From Crotalaria pallida (lineage: Eukaryota > Streptophyta > Magnoliopsida > Fabales > Fabaceae), in assembly GCA_037953625.1 (NCBI GenBank), contig CM075651.1, positions 162,635,501-162,699,500 of the forward strand: a stretch of DNA of 64,000 nucleotides, given 5' to 3'. Both the position numbers and the translations under genes were made by a program. Below, one piece after another: positions 33,763 to 45,300 of this stretch. Below the pieces are notes generated by a model. That model searched no databases. It saw nothing but the letters and a program-made list of their open reading frames with translations, and was not told the origin of the DNA. Each line of letters begins with the position of its first letter. Position 1 is the first letter of the stretch.

Positions 33763-36051
33763 ATGCAAACTAATGTTACGTCTGTACCAGTTTTTAATGG
33801 GCTTAACTTCTCTGAATGGAGTGATCAAATTCAATTCCATTTAGGTTTCATGGATCTTGATTTGGCAATCCAGGCAGAGGAGCCCGCTGCTATTACTGAT
33901 GCTAGCAGCGAGGAAGAGATAGCCTACCATAAGGCATGGGAAAGATCTAACAGGCTCAGCCTGATATTTATGAAAATGACTGTTGCAGACAATATTAAGA
34001 CATCTCTCCCCAAAACCGAAAGTGCTAAAGAATTTATGGGTTTTGTGGGAGAGCGTTCCCAAACTGCTGATAAGTCTCTTGCTGGGACATTAATGAGTAC
34101 GTTGACCACCATGAAATTTGATGGTTCACGTACTATGCATGAACATGTCAGTGAAATGATAAATATTGCAGCAAGACTTAAGATCTTGGGAATGGCTGTG
34201 AACGAGAACTTCCTTGTGCAATTTGTGCTTAACTCATTACCGTCTGAGTATGGCCCATTCCAAATGAATTACAACACCATGAAAGACAAATGGAATGTGC
34301 ATGAATTGCACAGTATGTTGGTTCAAGAGGAAACAAGGCTTAAGAACCTTGGAAGTCACTCTGTTCATTATGTAAGCAACCAAGGACATCAAGGAGCTGG
34401 AAAGAATTATGTGAAGAAACATGATAAAGGCAAGGGCCCACTAAAGGTTAATGAGGCATCTGCAAAAATCCAGAAGAAGGGATCTCGTGATGATAAATGT
34501 CGTTTCTGTGGAAAATCTGGACATTTCCAGAAGAACTGCCCAAAACGAAAGAATTGGTTCGAGAAAAAGGGTAAGCTAAATGCTTATGTATGTTATGAAT
34601 CGAATTTAACTCAAGTTCCACGTAATACTTGGTGGATTGATTCTGGATGTACGACTCATGTTTCTAACACGATGCAGGGATTCCATTCAATCCAAACCAT
34701 AAACCCAAATGAGAAGTTCGTGTTCATGGGGAATAGAGTGAAGGCACCAGTGGAAGCAGTTGGGACTTATCGTTTAATCCTTGACACTGGGCATCACCTA
34801 GATTTATTTGAGACTCTTTACGTACCTAGTTTATCTAGAAATTTGATTTCATTATCTAGACTTGATGCTACTGGTTATTCTTTTAATTTTGGTTCTGGAT
34901 GTTTCAGTTTATTTAAGCATAATCATCTCATTGGTACTGGTTTTTTATGTGATGGTTTATATAAATTGAAATTGGATAATTTATATGCTGAAAGTGTTTT
35001 AACCCTGCATCATACTATTGGTACTAAACGTAATTTAGTAGATGAACGTTCTGCTAACTTGTGGCATAAGCGTTTGGGTCACATCTCCAAGGTAAGAATG
35101 GAAAGGCTCATAAAGAATGAAGTCCTTCCAGACTTGGATTTTACTGACCTAAGAATTTGTGTGGATTGTATAAAAGGAAAATTAACAAAACACAGAAAGA
35201 AAGGAGCCACAAGAAGCAACCAGCTTCTTGAAATTGTGCACACCGATATTTGTGGACCTTTTGATGTTAATTCTTTCGGAAAAGATAAATATTTTATCAC
35301 TTTTATTGACGATTTTTCACGTTATGGTTATATTTACTTGTTGTATGAAAAATCTCAAGCAGTAGATGCATTAGAAATTTATTTAAATGAAGTAGAAAGA
35401 CAACTAGATAGAAAAGTGAAAATTGTTAGGTCTGATAGAGGTGGTGAGTATTATGGAAGATATGATGAAACTGGGCAACACCCAGGTCCTTTTGCTAAAC
35501 TTCTAGAGAAATGCGGCATTTGTGCGCAATACACAATGCCAGGTACACCAGAACAAAATGGTGTATCAGAAAGGCGTAATAGAACATTATTGGATATGGT
35601 TAGGAGTATGATAAGTCATTCGTCTTTACCTATATTTTTGTGGATGTATGCCTTGAAAACTGCAATGTATTTGTTGAATAGGGTTCCTAGTAAGGCAGTT
35701 CCAAAGACACCTTTTGAACTGTGGACTGGTAGGAAACCTAGCTTAAGGCACCTGCATGTTTGGGGTTGCCCGGCAGAAGTAAGGGTTTATAATCCACAAG
35801 AAAAGAAATTGGATGCAAGAACAATTAGTGGTTATTTTATTGGTTATCCAGAAAAGTCAAAAGGGTATAGATTTTATTGTCCTAACCATAGTTTGAGAAT
35901 TGTTGAAACTGGAAATGCTAGGTTCATTGAAAATGATAAAATTAGTGGGAGTACGCTTCACAAGATGGAAGTGTGTCTTGTCCACGAAATGTGGAAATTA
36001 AGGAAGTTAGAGTACAAGTTCCTGTATCTCGTCCCTCTAGCTCAATTATAA
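33763..36051 (+). pseudogene. Copia gag-protease-integrase frame, ends at a frameshift
   Basis: First open part of the polyprotein. Residues 1-230 form the gag (UBN2-like) region. A CCHC knuckle CRFCGKSGHFQKNC begins at about residue 246. The protease active site is DSG at residue 293 (WWIDSGCTTHV). Integrase has the GAG-pre-integrase LWHKRLGHIS with C..C, then core motifs VHTDICGPF, FIDDFSRYGY, RSDRGGEYYG and NGVSERRNRTL (D, D and E present). Between about 35940 and 35985 the pol sequence moves to another frame, so the last 25 or so codons here are out of frame. This single shift is the only break seen, and it separates integrase from reverse transcriptase. Confidence 0.93.
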
Positions 36052-37823
36052 ATGTTTCTCTAATTGTTGCACCGGATAATAATTTGGAGGAGCAACAAAT
36101 AAATGAACCTGCTATTGAACCTATCGTAGAGGAGCCACAAGAAATAGTATTAAGGAGATCTCAAAGAGCAAGAAAGTCTGCTATTTCGAATGATTTTGTG
36201 GTTTATCTACAAGAGTTAGAATCTGACTTGAGCATTGAAAATAATGACCCGGTTTCGTTTTCACAAGCCGTTAGTTGTAATAATTCTGATAAGTGGTTAG
36301 ATGCCATGAAAGAAGAGTTGAAATCCATGGAACATAATGTCGTATGGGTCCTTGTAGAACTGCCTGAAGGTTGCAAGAGAGTTGGGTGCAAGTGGGTCTA
36401 TAAGACCAAACGTGACTCTCATGGCAACCTTGAACGTTACAAGGCCAGACTTGTTGCAAAGGGTTACACTCAGAAAAATGGCATTGACTATAACGAGACC
36501 TTTTCACCAGTCTCACGAAAGGATTCATTCAGAATTATCATGGCACTGGTAGCCCATTATGACTTAGAGTTACACCAGATGGATGTGAAAACAGCCTTTC
36601 TTAATGGAGATTTAGAAGAAAATGTTTACATGGACCAACCAGAAGGATTCTTGGTGGAAGGAAAGGAACACATGGTGTGCAAATTAAAGAAATCAATATA
36701 TGGACTTAAACAAGCATCCCGCCAATGGTATTTAAAGTTCAATAATACCGTTGTTTCTTTTGGTTTTAAGGAAAACACCGTTGACCGGTGTATATACCTG
36801 AAGGTTAGTGGGAGCAAGCTTATTTTTTTGGTTTTATATGTCGATGATATATTGCTTGCAACTAATGATCTTGGTCTTTTACACGAGACTAAGGAATTTC
36901 TTTCTAGTAATTTTGAAATGAAAGATATGGGTGAGGCATCCTATGTGATAGGAATAGAAATATTCCGGAACAGGTCACAAGGATTGTTAGGACTGTCTCA
37001 GAAAGCATATATTAATAAAGTACTAGGAAGATTTCACATGGAAAAATGTTCAGCATCACCCGTTCCAATTCATAAAGGAGATAAGTTTAGTCTCATGCAA
37101 TGTCCTAAAAGTGATTTGGAACGGAAACAGATGGAAGCAATTCCGTATGCATCTGTAGTTGGGAGTATTATGTATGCTCAGACTTGTACTCGACCAGACA
37201 TAAGTTTTGCAACTGGAATGCTAGGGAGATACCAAAGTAATCCCGGATTAGATCATTGGAAAGCTGCAAAGAAGGTTCTGAGATATCTGCAGGGAACAAA
37301 AGAACACATGCTTACGTATAGAAGGTCTGATCACCTTGAGGTGATTGGGTATTCAGATTCAGACTTTGCTGGATGTGTGGATACAAGGAAATCCACTCAC
37401 GGCTATGTATTTCTTTTAGCCGGAGGAGCAGTCTCATGGAAGAGTGCGAAAGAATCAGTTGTTGCCACGTCTACCATGGAAGCTGAATTTGTAGCTTGTT
37501 TTGAGGCTACAGTGCACGCTAATTGGCTGCGGAATTTTATTTCGGGGCTTAGAATAGTCGACAGCATTGCTAGGCCGCTGAAAATTTATTGTGATAATTC
37601 CGCAGCAGTCTTCTGTTCTAAGAACGACAAGTACTCCAAAGGTGCTAAGCATATGGAAGTGAAGTACTTTGGGGTGAAAGAAGATGTTCAGAAACAAAGA
37701 GTGTCAATAGAACATATTAGCACAAATCTTATGGTAGCTGACCCATTAACAAAAGGGTTACCGCCTAAGGCATTTAGTGAACATGTTGAAAGTATGGGCA
37801 TTATTGTTATTAAGGATTATTGA
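35973..37823 (+). pseudogene. Copia reverse transcriptase-RNase H frame
   Basis: Continuation of pol in a different frame from the upstream part; its first Met is incidental. Reverse transcriptase motifs: WVYKTKRDSHGNLERYKARL, VAKGYTQ, QMDVKTAFLNGDL, KSIYGLKQASRQWY and LYVDDILLA (YVDD at about residue 289). RNase H motifs: YSDSDFAGCVDTRKSTHGY, STMEAEF and IYCDNSAA. It ends ADPLTKGLPP...HVESMGI, the usual copia C-terminus. No internal stop. It cannot be made as one protein with the upstream part without frameshifting. Confidence 0.93.
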
Positions 37824-38213
37824 ATTTGATGTTAACATCCTTTATTATTATCATGTAATTGACACTCTGAGCTCATTTTATGATATATGTTTCTGATTAC
37901 CTGTTTTCTAGAACAGCATGCATTATTGTGTTAGAGTAATGTAAACAGGTATTGTCTTGAACAAAGACATTATGGACCAATTATATATTTCCCAATTATA
38001 GATCAGGTTATGGAAAAGACTACTTTGTGGTACATGGAAGGAACTATGTCGAATAAATGACATACAACCGCTATGACCCGAATTAGTTCCTATCTTTAAC
38101 TATGATTAATCGAGTATCTAATTATAGAATGATTTAGTTATATAAATGCGCATTAATTGTTTGTTTAATTATTTTGTTTATTAAACCATAATGTTGAATT
38201 ATGTCACATGAGC

Positions 38214-38225
38214 CAAGTGGGAGAA
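38214..38225 (+). promoter_or_regulatory. Copia polypurine tract
   Basis: CAAGTGGGAGAA immediately before the 3' LTR, where plus-strand DNA synthesis starts. Confidence 0.85.
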
Positions 38226-38673
38226 TGTAAGATTTTATATCTTAGTATGTCTCATGTGATGTGCATGTGACATGTATTGAATTGTGTTTAGTAAATAATT
38301 AATTAAATCTTAATGGGCTAAATCATATTTAGATAATAAGGGGATTGTTTCTAAAGGCCCATTAGCTTGATGGAAGCCAATGGATAAGAGATAAGGGTTT
38401 TACCTATTTATGAGAAACAGGTCCTGTTCCTGGCTATAACGTATTCTCTCTTCTTTTACCATCACATAACGATACAGAAAGAATAGTAGAGAAGGCAAAG
38501 GAATAGAAACCTTGTTTCCTGGCTTTTGGTCAAAGGACGTTGGAGATTTCTCTCAAGTATAGCAATGGATAGAGGTTAGTAATTATATTCTCTTATCATC
38601 TCTATAACACGTGAAAGTCATGTAATTTCAAGATCCCTATTGTTGTAGTTGTAACGAATAAATTAAAACTACA
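38226..38673 (+). repeat. Copia 3' LTR
   Basis: Nearly identical to the 5' LTR (one 3-base insertion, one substitution). Its end lies 636 bp upstream of the prenyltransferase start codon in the same orientation. Confidence 0.92.
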
Positions 38674-38987
38674 AGTTTGTGTATTTATTTAAACACTGTT
38701 CAATGCAACTTTTATATGTTACCAGCATATCAAACCTTTGTTCATTCGAGTGATCACTGATCACAGTGTCACAGTAAAGGTGAGATTTCTCTACTCAGTT
38801 CTTCGAATTTTTTAAGTACCATTTTTTTGACTTATTGTCAGATAGCCCTTAGCTTACGTTAAGCAAACCTAAAATAAAACAAAATACACGTGTCTAATCT
38901 TGTCATTTCATTTTTTCCCCCAAAAATAAATACCATTATTTGGTTTACACCCTACCTAATAAATACTATTTTTGTTTTTACATATGT

Positions 38988-39197
38988 ATGTAAAGTGTAT
39001 ATTGGTCAAGTGGTAGCTCACTTGGTCCCTTAACCAACTGGTCTCGTGTTCGAGTTTTGGGTATGGAGCAACTCCACTGGGAGACTCCTACCGCTTAGTG
39101 CGAGCTCAGTTGGACCGGATTGGATGAATCGGATTTTGGGTAAACCAGATCTGAATACCCGTTGATGTAACAAAAAAAATATTATATGTAGAGTGTA
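38988..39197 (+). mobile_element. tRNA-derived SINE in the prenyltransferase promoter
   Basis: Body 39000-39185: A box TTGGTCAAGTGG at 39002-39013, B box GTGTTCGAGTTTT at 39046-39058, tail AACAAAAAAAATATTAT. Flanked by ATGTAAAGTGTA (38988-38999) and ATGTAGAGTGTA (39186-39197), a 12-bp duplication with one mismatch. Confidence 0.85.
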
Positions 39198-39212
39198 CTA
39201 TGTAGTATGACT

Positions 39213-39308
39213 TATATAAACATTTATCCCGAAAGATCTAGTCCAGTATCCAGGGGTTTTTTTTGGTTTCATGAAAGTGCAGAGCTGTCTGAAACTGAAG
39301 TTATCAAA
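39213..39308 (+). promoter_or_regulatory. Prenyltransferase TATA box and leader
   Basis: TATATAAA at 39213-39220 lies 89 bp upstream of the ATG, a good core promoter position. It begins 16 bp after the SINE's right duplication. An in-frame upstream Met at 39207 precedes the TATA box and is not a plausible start. Confidence 0.55.
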
Positions 39309-42300
39309 ATGAGTTTTGTGTTTGCTGCGCCTTTTCCTAATGCTTCTTCCATTACTGCTGGTAGGTATATCTGTACGTCAGTGACTCTTCAATTTCTTCA
39401 TTTCTGCATTTTGAATTAATATGCTATATGATCTATCATAGTAATATTCAAAGACAGAAAATAAGGTTGTCTTCTTAACGAAAGGATTAGTTACAGGAAA
39501 AAAGAGATTTTTTTTTTTTAAGAAAAAAATTTTATTCCACAAAATTAGAAGTACAAGATACTAAAGAAATCATTTAATGTGTGATACTAATCTGTTGATC
39601 CATATCATTTTTTTCCATGGGAGTTAATCCATATCGTTTAATGTTATAACTACAAAATTATCTACATGTTTTTATTGTCTTCGATCAAATATGAGATATT
39701 GAGATGAGATGAGAAATGGGAAAACAACTTTTTAACACCGGAAACTTTTTATGAATGAAAAACAATGAATTTTTTTTAGATTAATGAGTATGTAATGATT
39801 GTGTAAAGTTTTTTTACACATTCACTTCATCATTCACAATTTATTTATATCATTTTTATCTAAAAGTTAATAATCATAAACACATGAATAATAGTGTAAA
39901 AAAAATTTAACATCGTCGATGCACCATCTTTTTTTTTTTTAAACTTGAAAAATATGTTGGTAATTTTCAACGAAGCATGTTTGGAGGTTTTTATTTTTAT
40001 TGCATGTAACATATCTAAAATCTTAGATATTTGATTGCTAAAATATTTTACGATTTTTATTTTTGCATAATATATAACGTGATAAGTCATTGGTAGGTGG
40101 AAATTGCAGGAAGAGTAAACAATGCGCCAAGAAGAATTTTGCAAGTATGTTTCATATACTCCTCCATTTTATTTTACTTTTCACTTTTTATTTTATTGCG
40201 GGGAGGTTTGTTTTTTTTGTTAGCAATGTATGCGATGCGAATCTTGAGATTGATAAAAAATAGAAGCATAGAAATAATTTTGGCCCCTTAAGTGGGAGCA
40301 ATTATTACTTGGTTTTGGACCACCAAATCATCCATGGTTCAAGTCAATCATAATTTACCAAATATTCATCATACGTGTCAGATTATGGGTAGTTATTAAT
40401 CATACGTATCAGATTATTATTAACCTGAACTATGAATGATGTGGTGGTTCAGGACCAACTAATAATTTTTCCTTAAATGAATCATTCAAGCTTGAGTCGA
40501 AGTCTAGGGTATCGGGAAAATTCTACTTTTATAATTTAGGGTAGGGAAATATTTCATCCCTCTGTTTTTTTTTTTTCAATGAATTCATCTTTTTAAGTAA
40601 ATAGTAAACATCACTTGTACCGATTTTATTCATTTTTTATTATTGATTGCTATTGTTCTTTTTCCTCTACTCTTTCTCCAATTTTTTTTTCAAAGAATAC
40701 TTGACTACTATGTTTCAAGATTGATTTTCTAATTAATCCTTAAAGTATTTTTTTAGAGTTTAATATCTCTGTACATTGACAGTGTAAAGTAAATATACAT
40801 TACTTTTACTTATAAGTCAACCAAAGCTAACCAATCAACGGTGGATAATATGTTGAGAGTGTAAAAAATATTTACACTGTCAGTGTATATATTATTTTCT
40901 TTTTTTTATAAGTTTAGCAAAGTTTTTGTATATCTCTCAGAGTATCTATACTATTCTATAAAGGAAACACAATTTTTAACTAAATCAACTAAAAAAACAG
41001 TTAATTTGTAAGTAAATTTGTCATTCCCAAAATATCCTTAACTGTTTTGCATGATCATAAAACTACCAAGAGCAGTTGAAAAAAATAAAAAACAAAATAA
41101 CTGTTCTGCATTGAATTTAATATTTTTTTCACTTTTCAATTGACAAAGGTTACCGGCCCGTGCGATCGGGCATAGATACTAGTAAATCATTAATTTTACC
41201 TTTATATGCAATCAAAGTATCTTTTAATCCTATTTTAACTAATTCTCTATCTTTATTGTTGATTTTTTTTGTCAATAGGATTTTCACTACAAACTTCTTT
41301 TAAGGTTTTTAGTAACTGTAGTGGTATACCTTCTGTTTTTTTTACTAAAACTTTTTTTATTATTGTGAAAAAATTTTGTTTTGATTTCTTCAATCTCATC
41401 ACACTTTTGTGCACACTTTGACGTTACTCTACATCTTTTTATTATGGGTATTCTTATTTGTTTCTTTTCTTGTCTAATTTTCTAGATTTTTGGACATGTT
41501 AATTTTATCCATTTGTTCTTTTGTATAAATGGTTTATAAATTTAATGATAATTGTTTTCTATGACTATATCCATTCCAATTTCTTGTTGGTATATTGATG
41601 GTATATTAAATGTTTTTCCATTTATAATAATTTTAGTTCAAAAGACTGCATGATTACTATATTTTTCTGATTTATCTGCTAAAACAATCTTTAATGGTTT
41701 TTTTTAATCTAATCCAATGTCTATTAAGAATTAGATTTTTAATTGCTAACCATATTGTAGCATTTGTATCTACATATTCACAAGTTTAATTTGATTGGAT
41801 TCATAATTTTCGATTTGTATAGAAACTTTTATTAGGAATGTGCTGATTTGACTCATCACTGTTTTCTTCTAAAGATTGAGTCATAGATTCATATATTTGT
41901 TCATCTGAACTTATTTCCCAATCTATTAATGGTTGTAAATTATTTTTTTCAGTTATCGTAGGAATTTTATTTTTGTCACTTTTTTAGGACATTTATTTGC
42001 ATAATGTCCTTCTTCATCACATATACAATAGCTACAAATTTTCTTTTTTTTGAAAAATATTTTTTAAGGGTTTTCTTCCTGAAATATCTCTTCTTATATT
42101 TAAGTTTAGGATTTCTCTTTTTTTTAAATATATTTTTTATTTTTATGTGTTTTTTTTAGAATTGTCACAACCATATTGTCCAGGTATTTCTGGATCATTT
42201 CTATCACAATAGAATTTGTCTACCCATTTTAATTTATGACTAAGAATATTATTAGTACATATTTATTTAACCATATTTTTAAAGATTAATTTTAGTCCTT

Positions 42301-45300
42301 CTAAGGTTGGAGCTATTTCTAAAGATCTACTATCCACTTGTTTCTTAGTTTTTCTTTTATTGATTGGATAAGTTTATTTACAAATAATTCCTTGTATATT
42401 TCTTGGTTTGAGTTGTTCAATTGATAATAATATTTTTCATATTCACATATGAATTCATCGCACGTATCTCTTATACACATATTTGATAAATTTCATTTAG
42501 CTATATCTTTTTCTAATTTAATTTAATACTTGCCAATGGCTTATCAAATCTTTTCCTAAAAATTTCTAGACTTATTAGTCTTGCTAGATAATCTAATTTT
42601 TCAAAAACATCTTCACCTCGCTCTAAGTTTATTAGATGTTAATTTTTTAATATATGTCTCTAATATTATGTAGATTTATATTATGCTGATCTTAATATAT
42701 CTTTTCCGATTAGTTTATCTGTGTCATATTGTTCCATAAGAGTTAACACTAATTCATTCATCCATTCTTGTATCATTTCTTCTCTATTGACTACACAATA
42801 ATCAATATTAAGGGTGTTTTTGTGTATTAACCCTACTGTTTTAGATTGATATTCATTTTCTAATCTAGATGTTCCATATTGATATTTTGGATTCCAAAAT
42901 TCGTAGTGTTTTCTCTTCTTTCTTTTAAAAGACCCATATTTTTTTTCATTTTCCCATTCTTTCTTAATAAATGTAGATGGTTTTTCATTTCTCCTAAATT
43001 ATATTCTTCATCACTAGAATCATATCCTATGAATATATCCTCATCATTGTCCGATTTATCAAAATTATCATATTTTATTAAGCTAAAATTTCAATTTTCA
43101 TTTTTCTTTCCTTTAGAAAAAATTTCTAATCTTTTTCATTATATTTGAAATTTCTTATATATCATATTATTGGATTGTATTTATTTCTTCATCTAATCCC
43201 TTCATGATATATCAAAATAATTTTCTTCCTAATCTAGGAATTATTCATTTTTCTTCCTTATTCTTTTCTTTATATCAAAATAATTTTATAAAAAGTTGAT
43301 ATTTTTATATTGCTCACATTCTTCTAGTTGGATTAATATTTCTTTTAATTCCTCGTGAAGTTTTTCTTCCTCTTTGAATTGGTGTTCTTGTTTTTATTTT
43401 GCTTTAAAATATTTTGATAGATTTTCTAATGTATCATCTAATTTTGACTTTCGATCCTAAAAATTATTTTCTGATATTTGAATTATTGTATTGTTTAATT
43501 TGTCTATTTTGGAGTGTAAAATTTTTATTTCTTCTAAATATTTTTATCATTTTTTAAAACACTAATTTTGATGTCTCGTGAATCCCTCATAATTTCTTTA
43601 ATTTTACTTTTTAATATTTCAGTTATATTAGTAAGATTCATAACTTTTAATAAGAATATGTCGAGTCTGATTCATTCATTTGTTTAGCTTTTTCATATCG
43701 TTGTCTACTTCTAATTTCTTTAATCATATTTGTAATACTAGTTCTTTTAACAAGATATCTTCGAGTTGTATTTTTACCCTTTCTTGTTGTATTATCTTCA
43801 TGTATTTTTCAACTATTTGTTGTTTTATATTTTATGGTAATTCTAATTTATGTATTAGTCTTATTTTTTTATCTTGTAGGTTTTTATCAAAACTTTTTTT
43901 TTAAATACCAGTTTTTATTAACTTTGTTATATTTATTTATTTTTTCTAAGGAGTCCATTTTATCTTTAATTAGTTGGTAAACTTTTGTCTTTTTGGGGTT
44001 ATAATGGTTTTTGACTTATTTTCCATATTGCATACAATGTTGGTTCCAGACATTAGTTGCTTGTGGATGTTCACAGAACATTTTCGTTAAACTATATTAT
44101 ATCTCTTTAAGTCTTCCTTTGTTTTTGTACTACTCTATCTTCCAAGATGTCATCCCTTTTATGTTCTGTTTTTTCTTCTTTAATTTGTTGAAAAATATTT
44201 TTGTGTATAGCCCCTAACGGTTATGTTGTTAACAAAATTGTTACCATCTATATAATGTTTATTGTTGCCTTCGTTGCCTTCAAAACATACTTTCCCTTCT
44301 CACAAATAGGTGTCTGTCATATCATATCATTGAACATCCTTATTACAACATTTGACTCCTGTTGCTTGTCGAATTTAACAAAAAATAAATTGGTTTTTCT
44401 CCCTTTCCTTTTTATAGATAGTACCTAACATCCTTTACAATTCTATGTCTATGTCATCAACGAATACAATGAATAAAATAGTCTACTACTTTTAATCTAT
44501 ATATCCTTGTAACCGTGGAACAACTTAACTTTGTCGTTTTCACATTCTCTAACCTTTCTCAAAAGTTCATTATTTACCATAAACTAGAAATTCTAGTGGC
44601 AATGAGATTTGAATGAAATTCTATTTCAAACATTTTAATATTATAAAAACAAATATAATAACTTAAGTACGGGGCAGGAAAATATAATACAAATCGTAAT
44701 TTTAGAAATGTATGTATTCTTGTTGTCAACATGGAATCCTTTATAAAGATTGCGTGATGTAAGGTATTGAGACATGGTAATCAAATAAAATTTAAGGGTG
44801 TTTCTATCATGCAATCCAAAATTGGATGGTTGCTATGCAACTTTTTCTTAAACCAATAAGAAGTTGACACCTATGCCATGTCATTATTTGAAGTAGTTAA
44901 AATTAGTTTTTTTTGCAATTTAGTTCAACATAAAAAGTAAATTAAAAATTTAGTCCTTTGTACCTATAGACGAATTATAACTTTTAATTTTAAATTTAGT
45001 CACTTGCATTAAGCCTTTTTACACAAGTGACTAATTTTAACTACTTTTAATTTTATTTTAAATTAAAAGTTATAATTTGTCTATAGGTACAAAGGACTAA
45101 ATTTTTAATTTACTTTTTATGTTGGATTAAATTGCAAAAACCTAATTTTAACTACATTTAAGAAAAGGTTGCGTAGCAACCATCCAATTTTGGATTGCAT
45201 GATAGTAACTCCCAAAATTTAAACTACATTTCAATGTGAAAAATATATATTCTCTAACGTGAAAAGATATTTTGATTAAAAAATGTGCTACAAAGGACTT

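Larger units (their letters stand above)
32380..38673 (+). mobile_element. Ty1/copia LTR retrotransposon, near full-length (6.3 kb)
   Basis: Two LTRs of 445 and 448 bp beginning TGTAAG and ending CTACA bound a primer-binding site, a gag-pol region and a polypurine tract. By eye the LTRs differ only by a 3-base indel (CTCTTT versus CTCTTCTTT) and one C/T substitution, so the insertion is young. The gag-pol frame is broken once. No 5-bp duplication is visible (TATCA left, AGTTT right). Domain order PR-INT-RT-RNaseH is that of copia. Confidence 0.95.

Noticed and set aside
39207..39308. Upstream in-frame Met extending the prenyltransferase N-terminus
   Set aside because: It lies before the TATA box and family members start near the MSF...ASSITAG segment.
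40110..40144. Alternative prenyltransferase exon 2 starting at 40110
   Set aside because: Leaves the wrong phase for exon 3. Starting at 40097 gives matching phase and family-like residues (SKQCAKKNFA).
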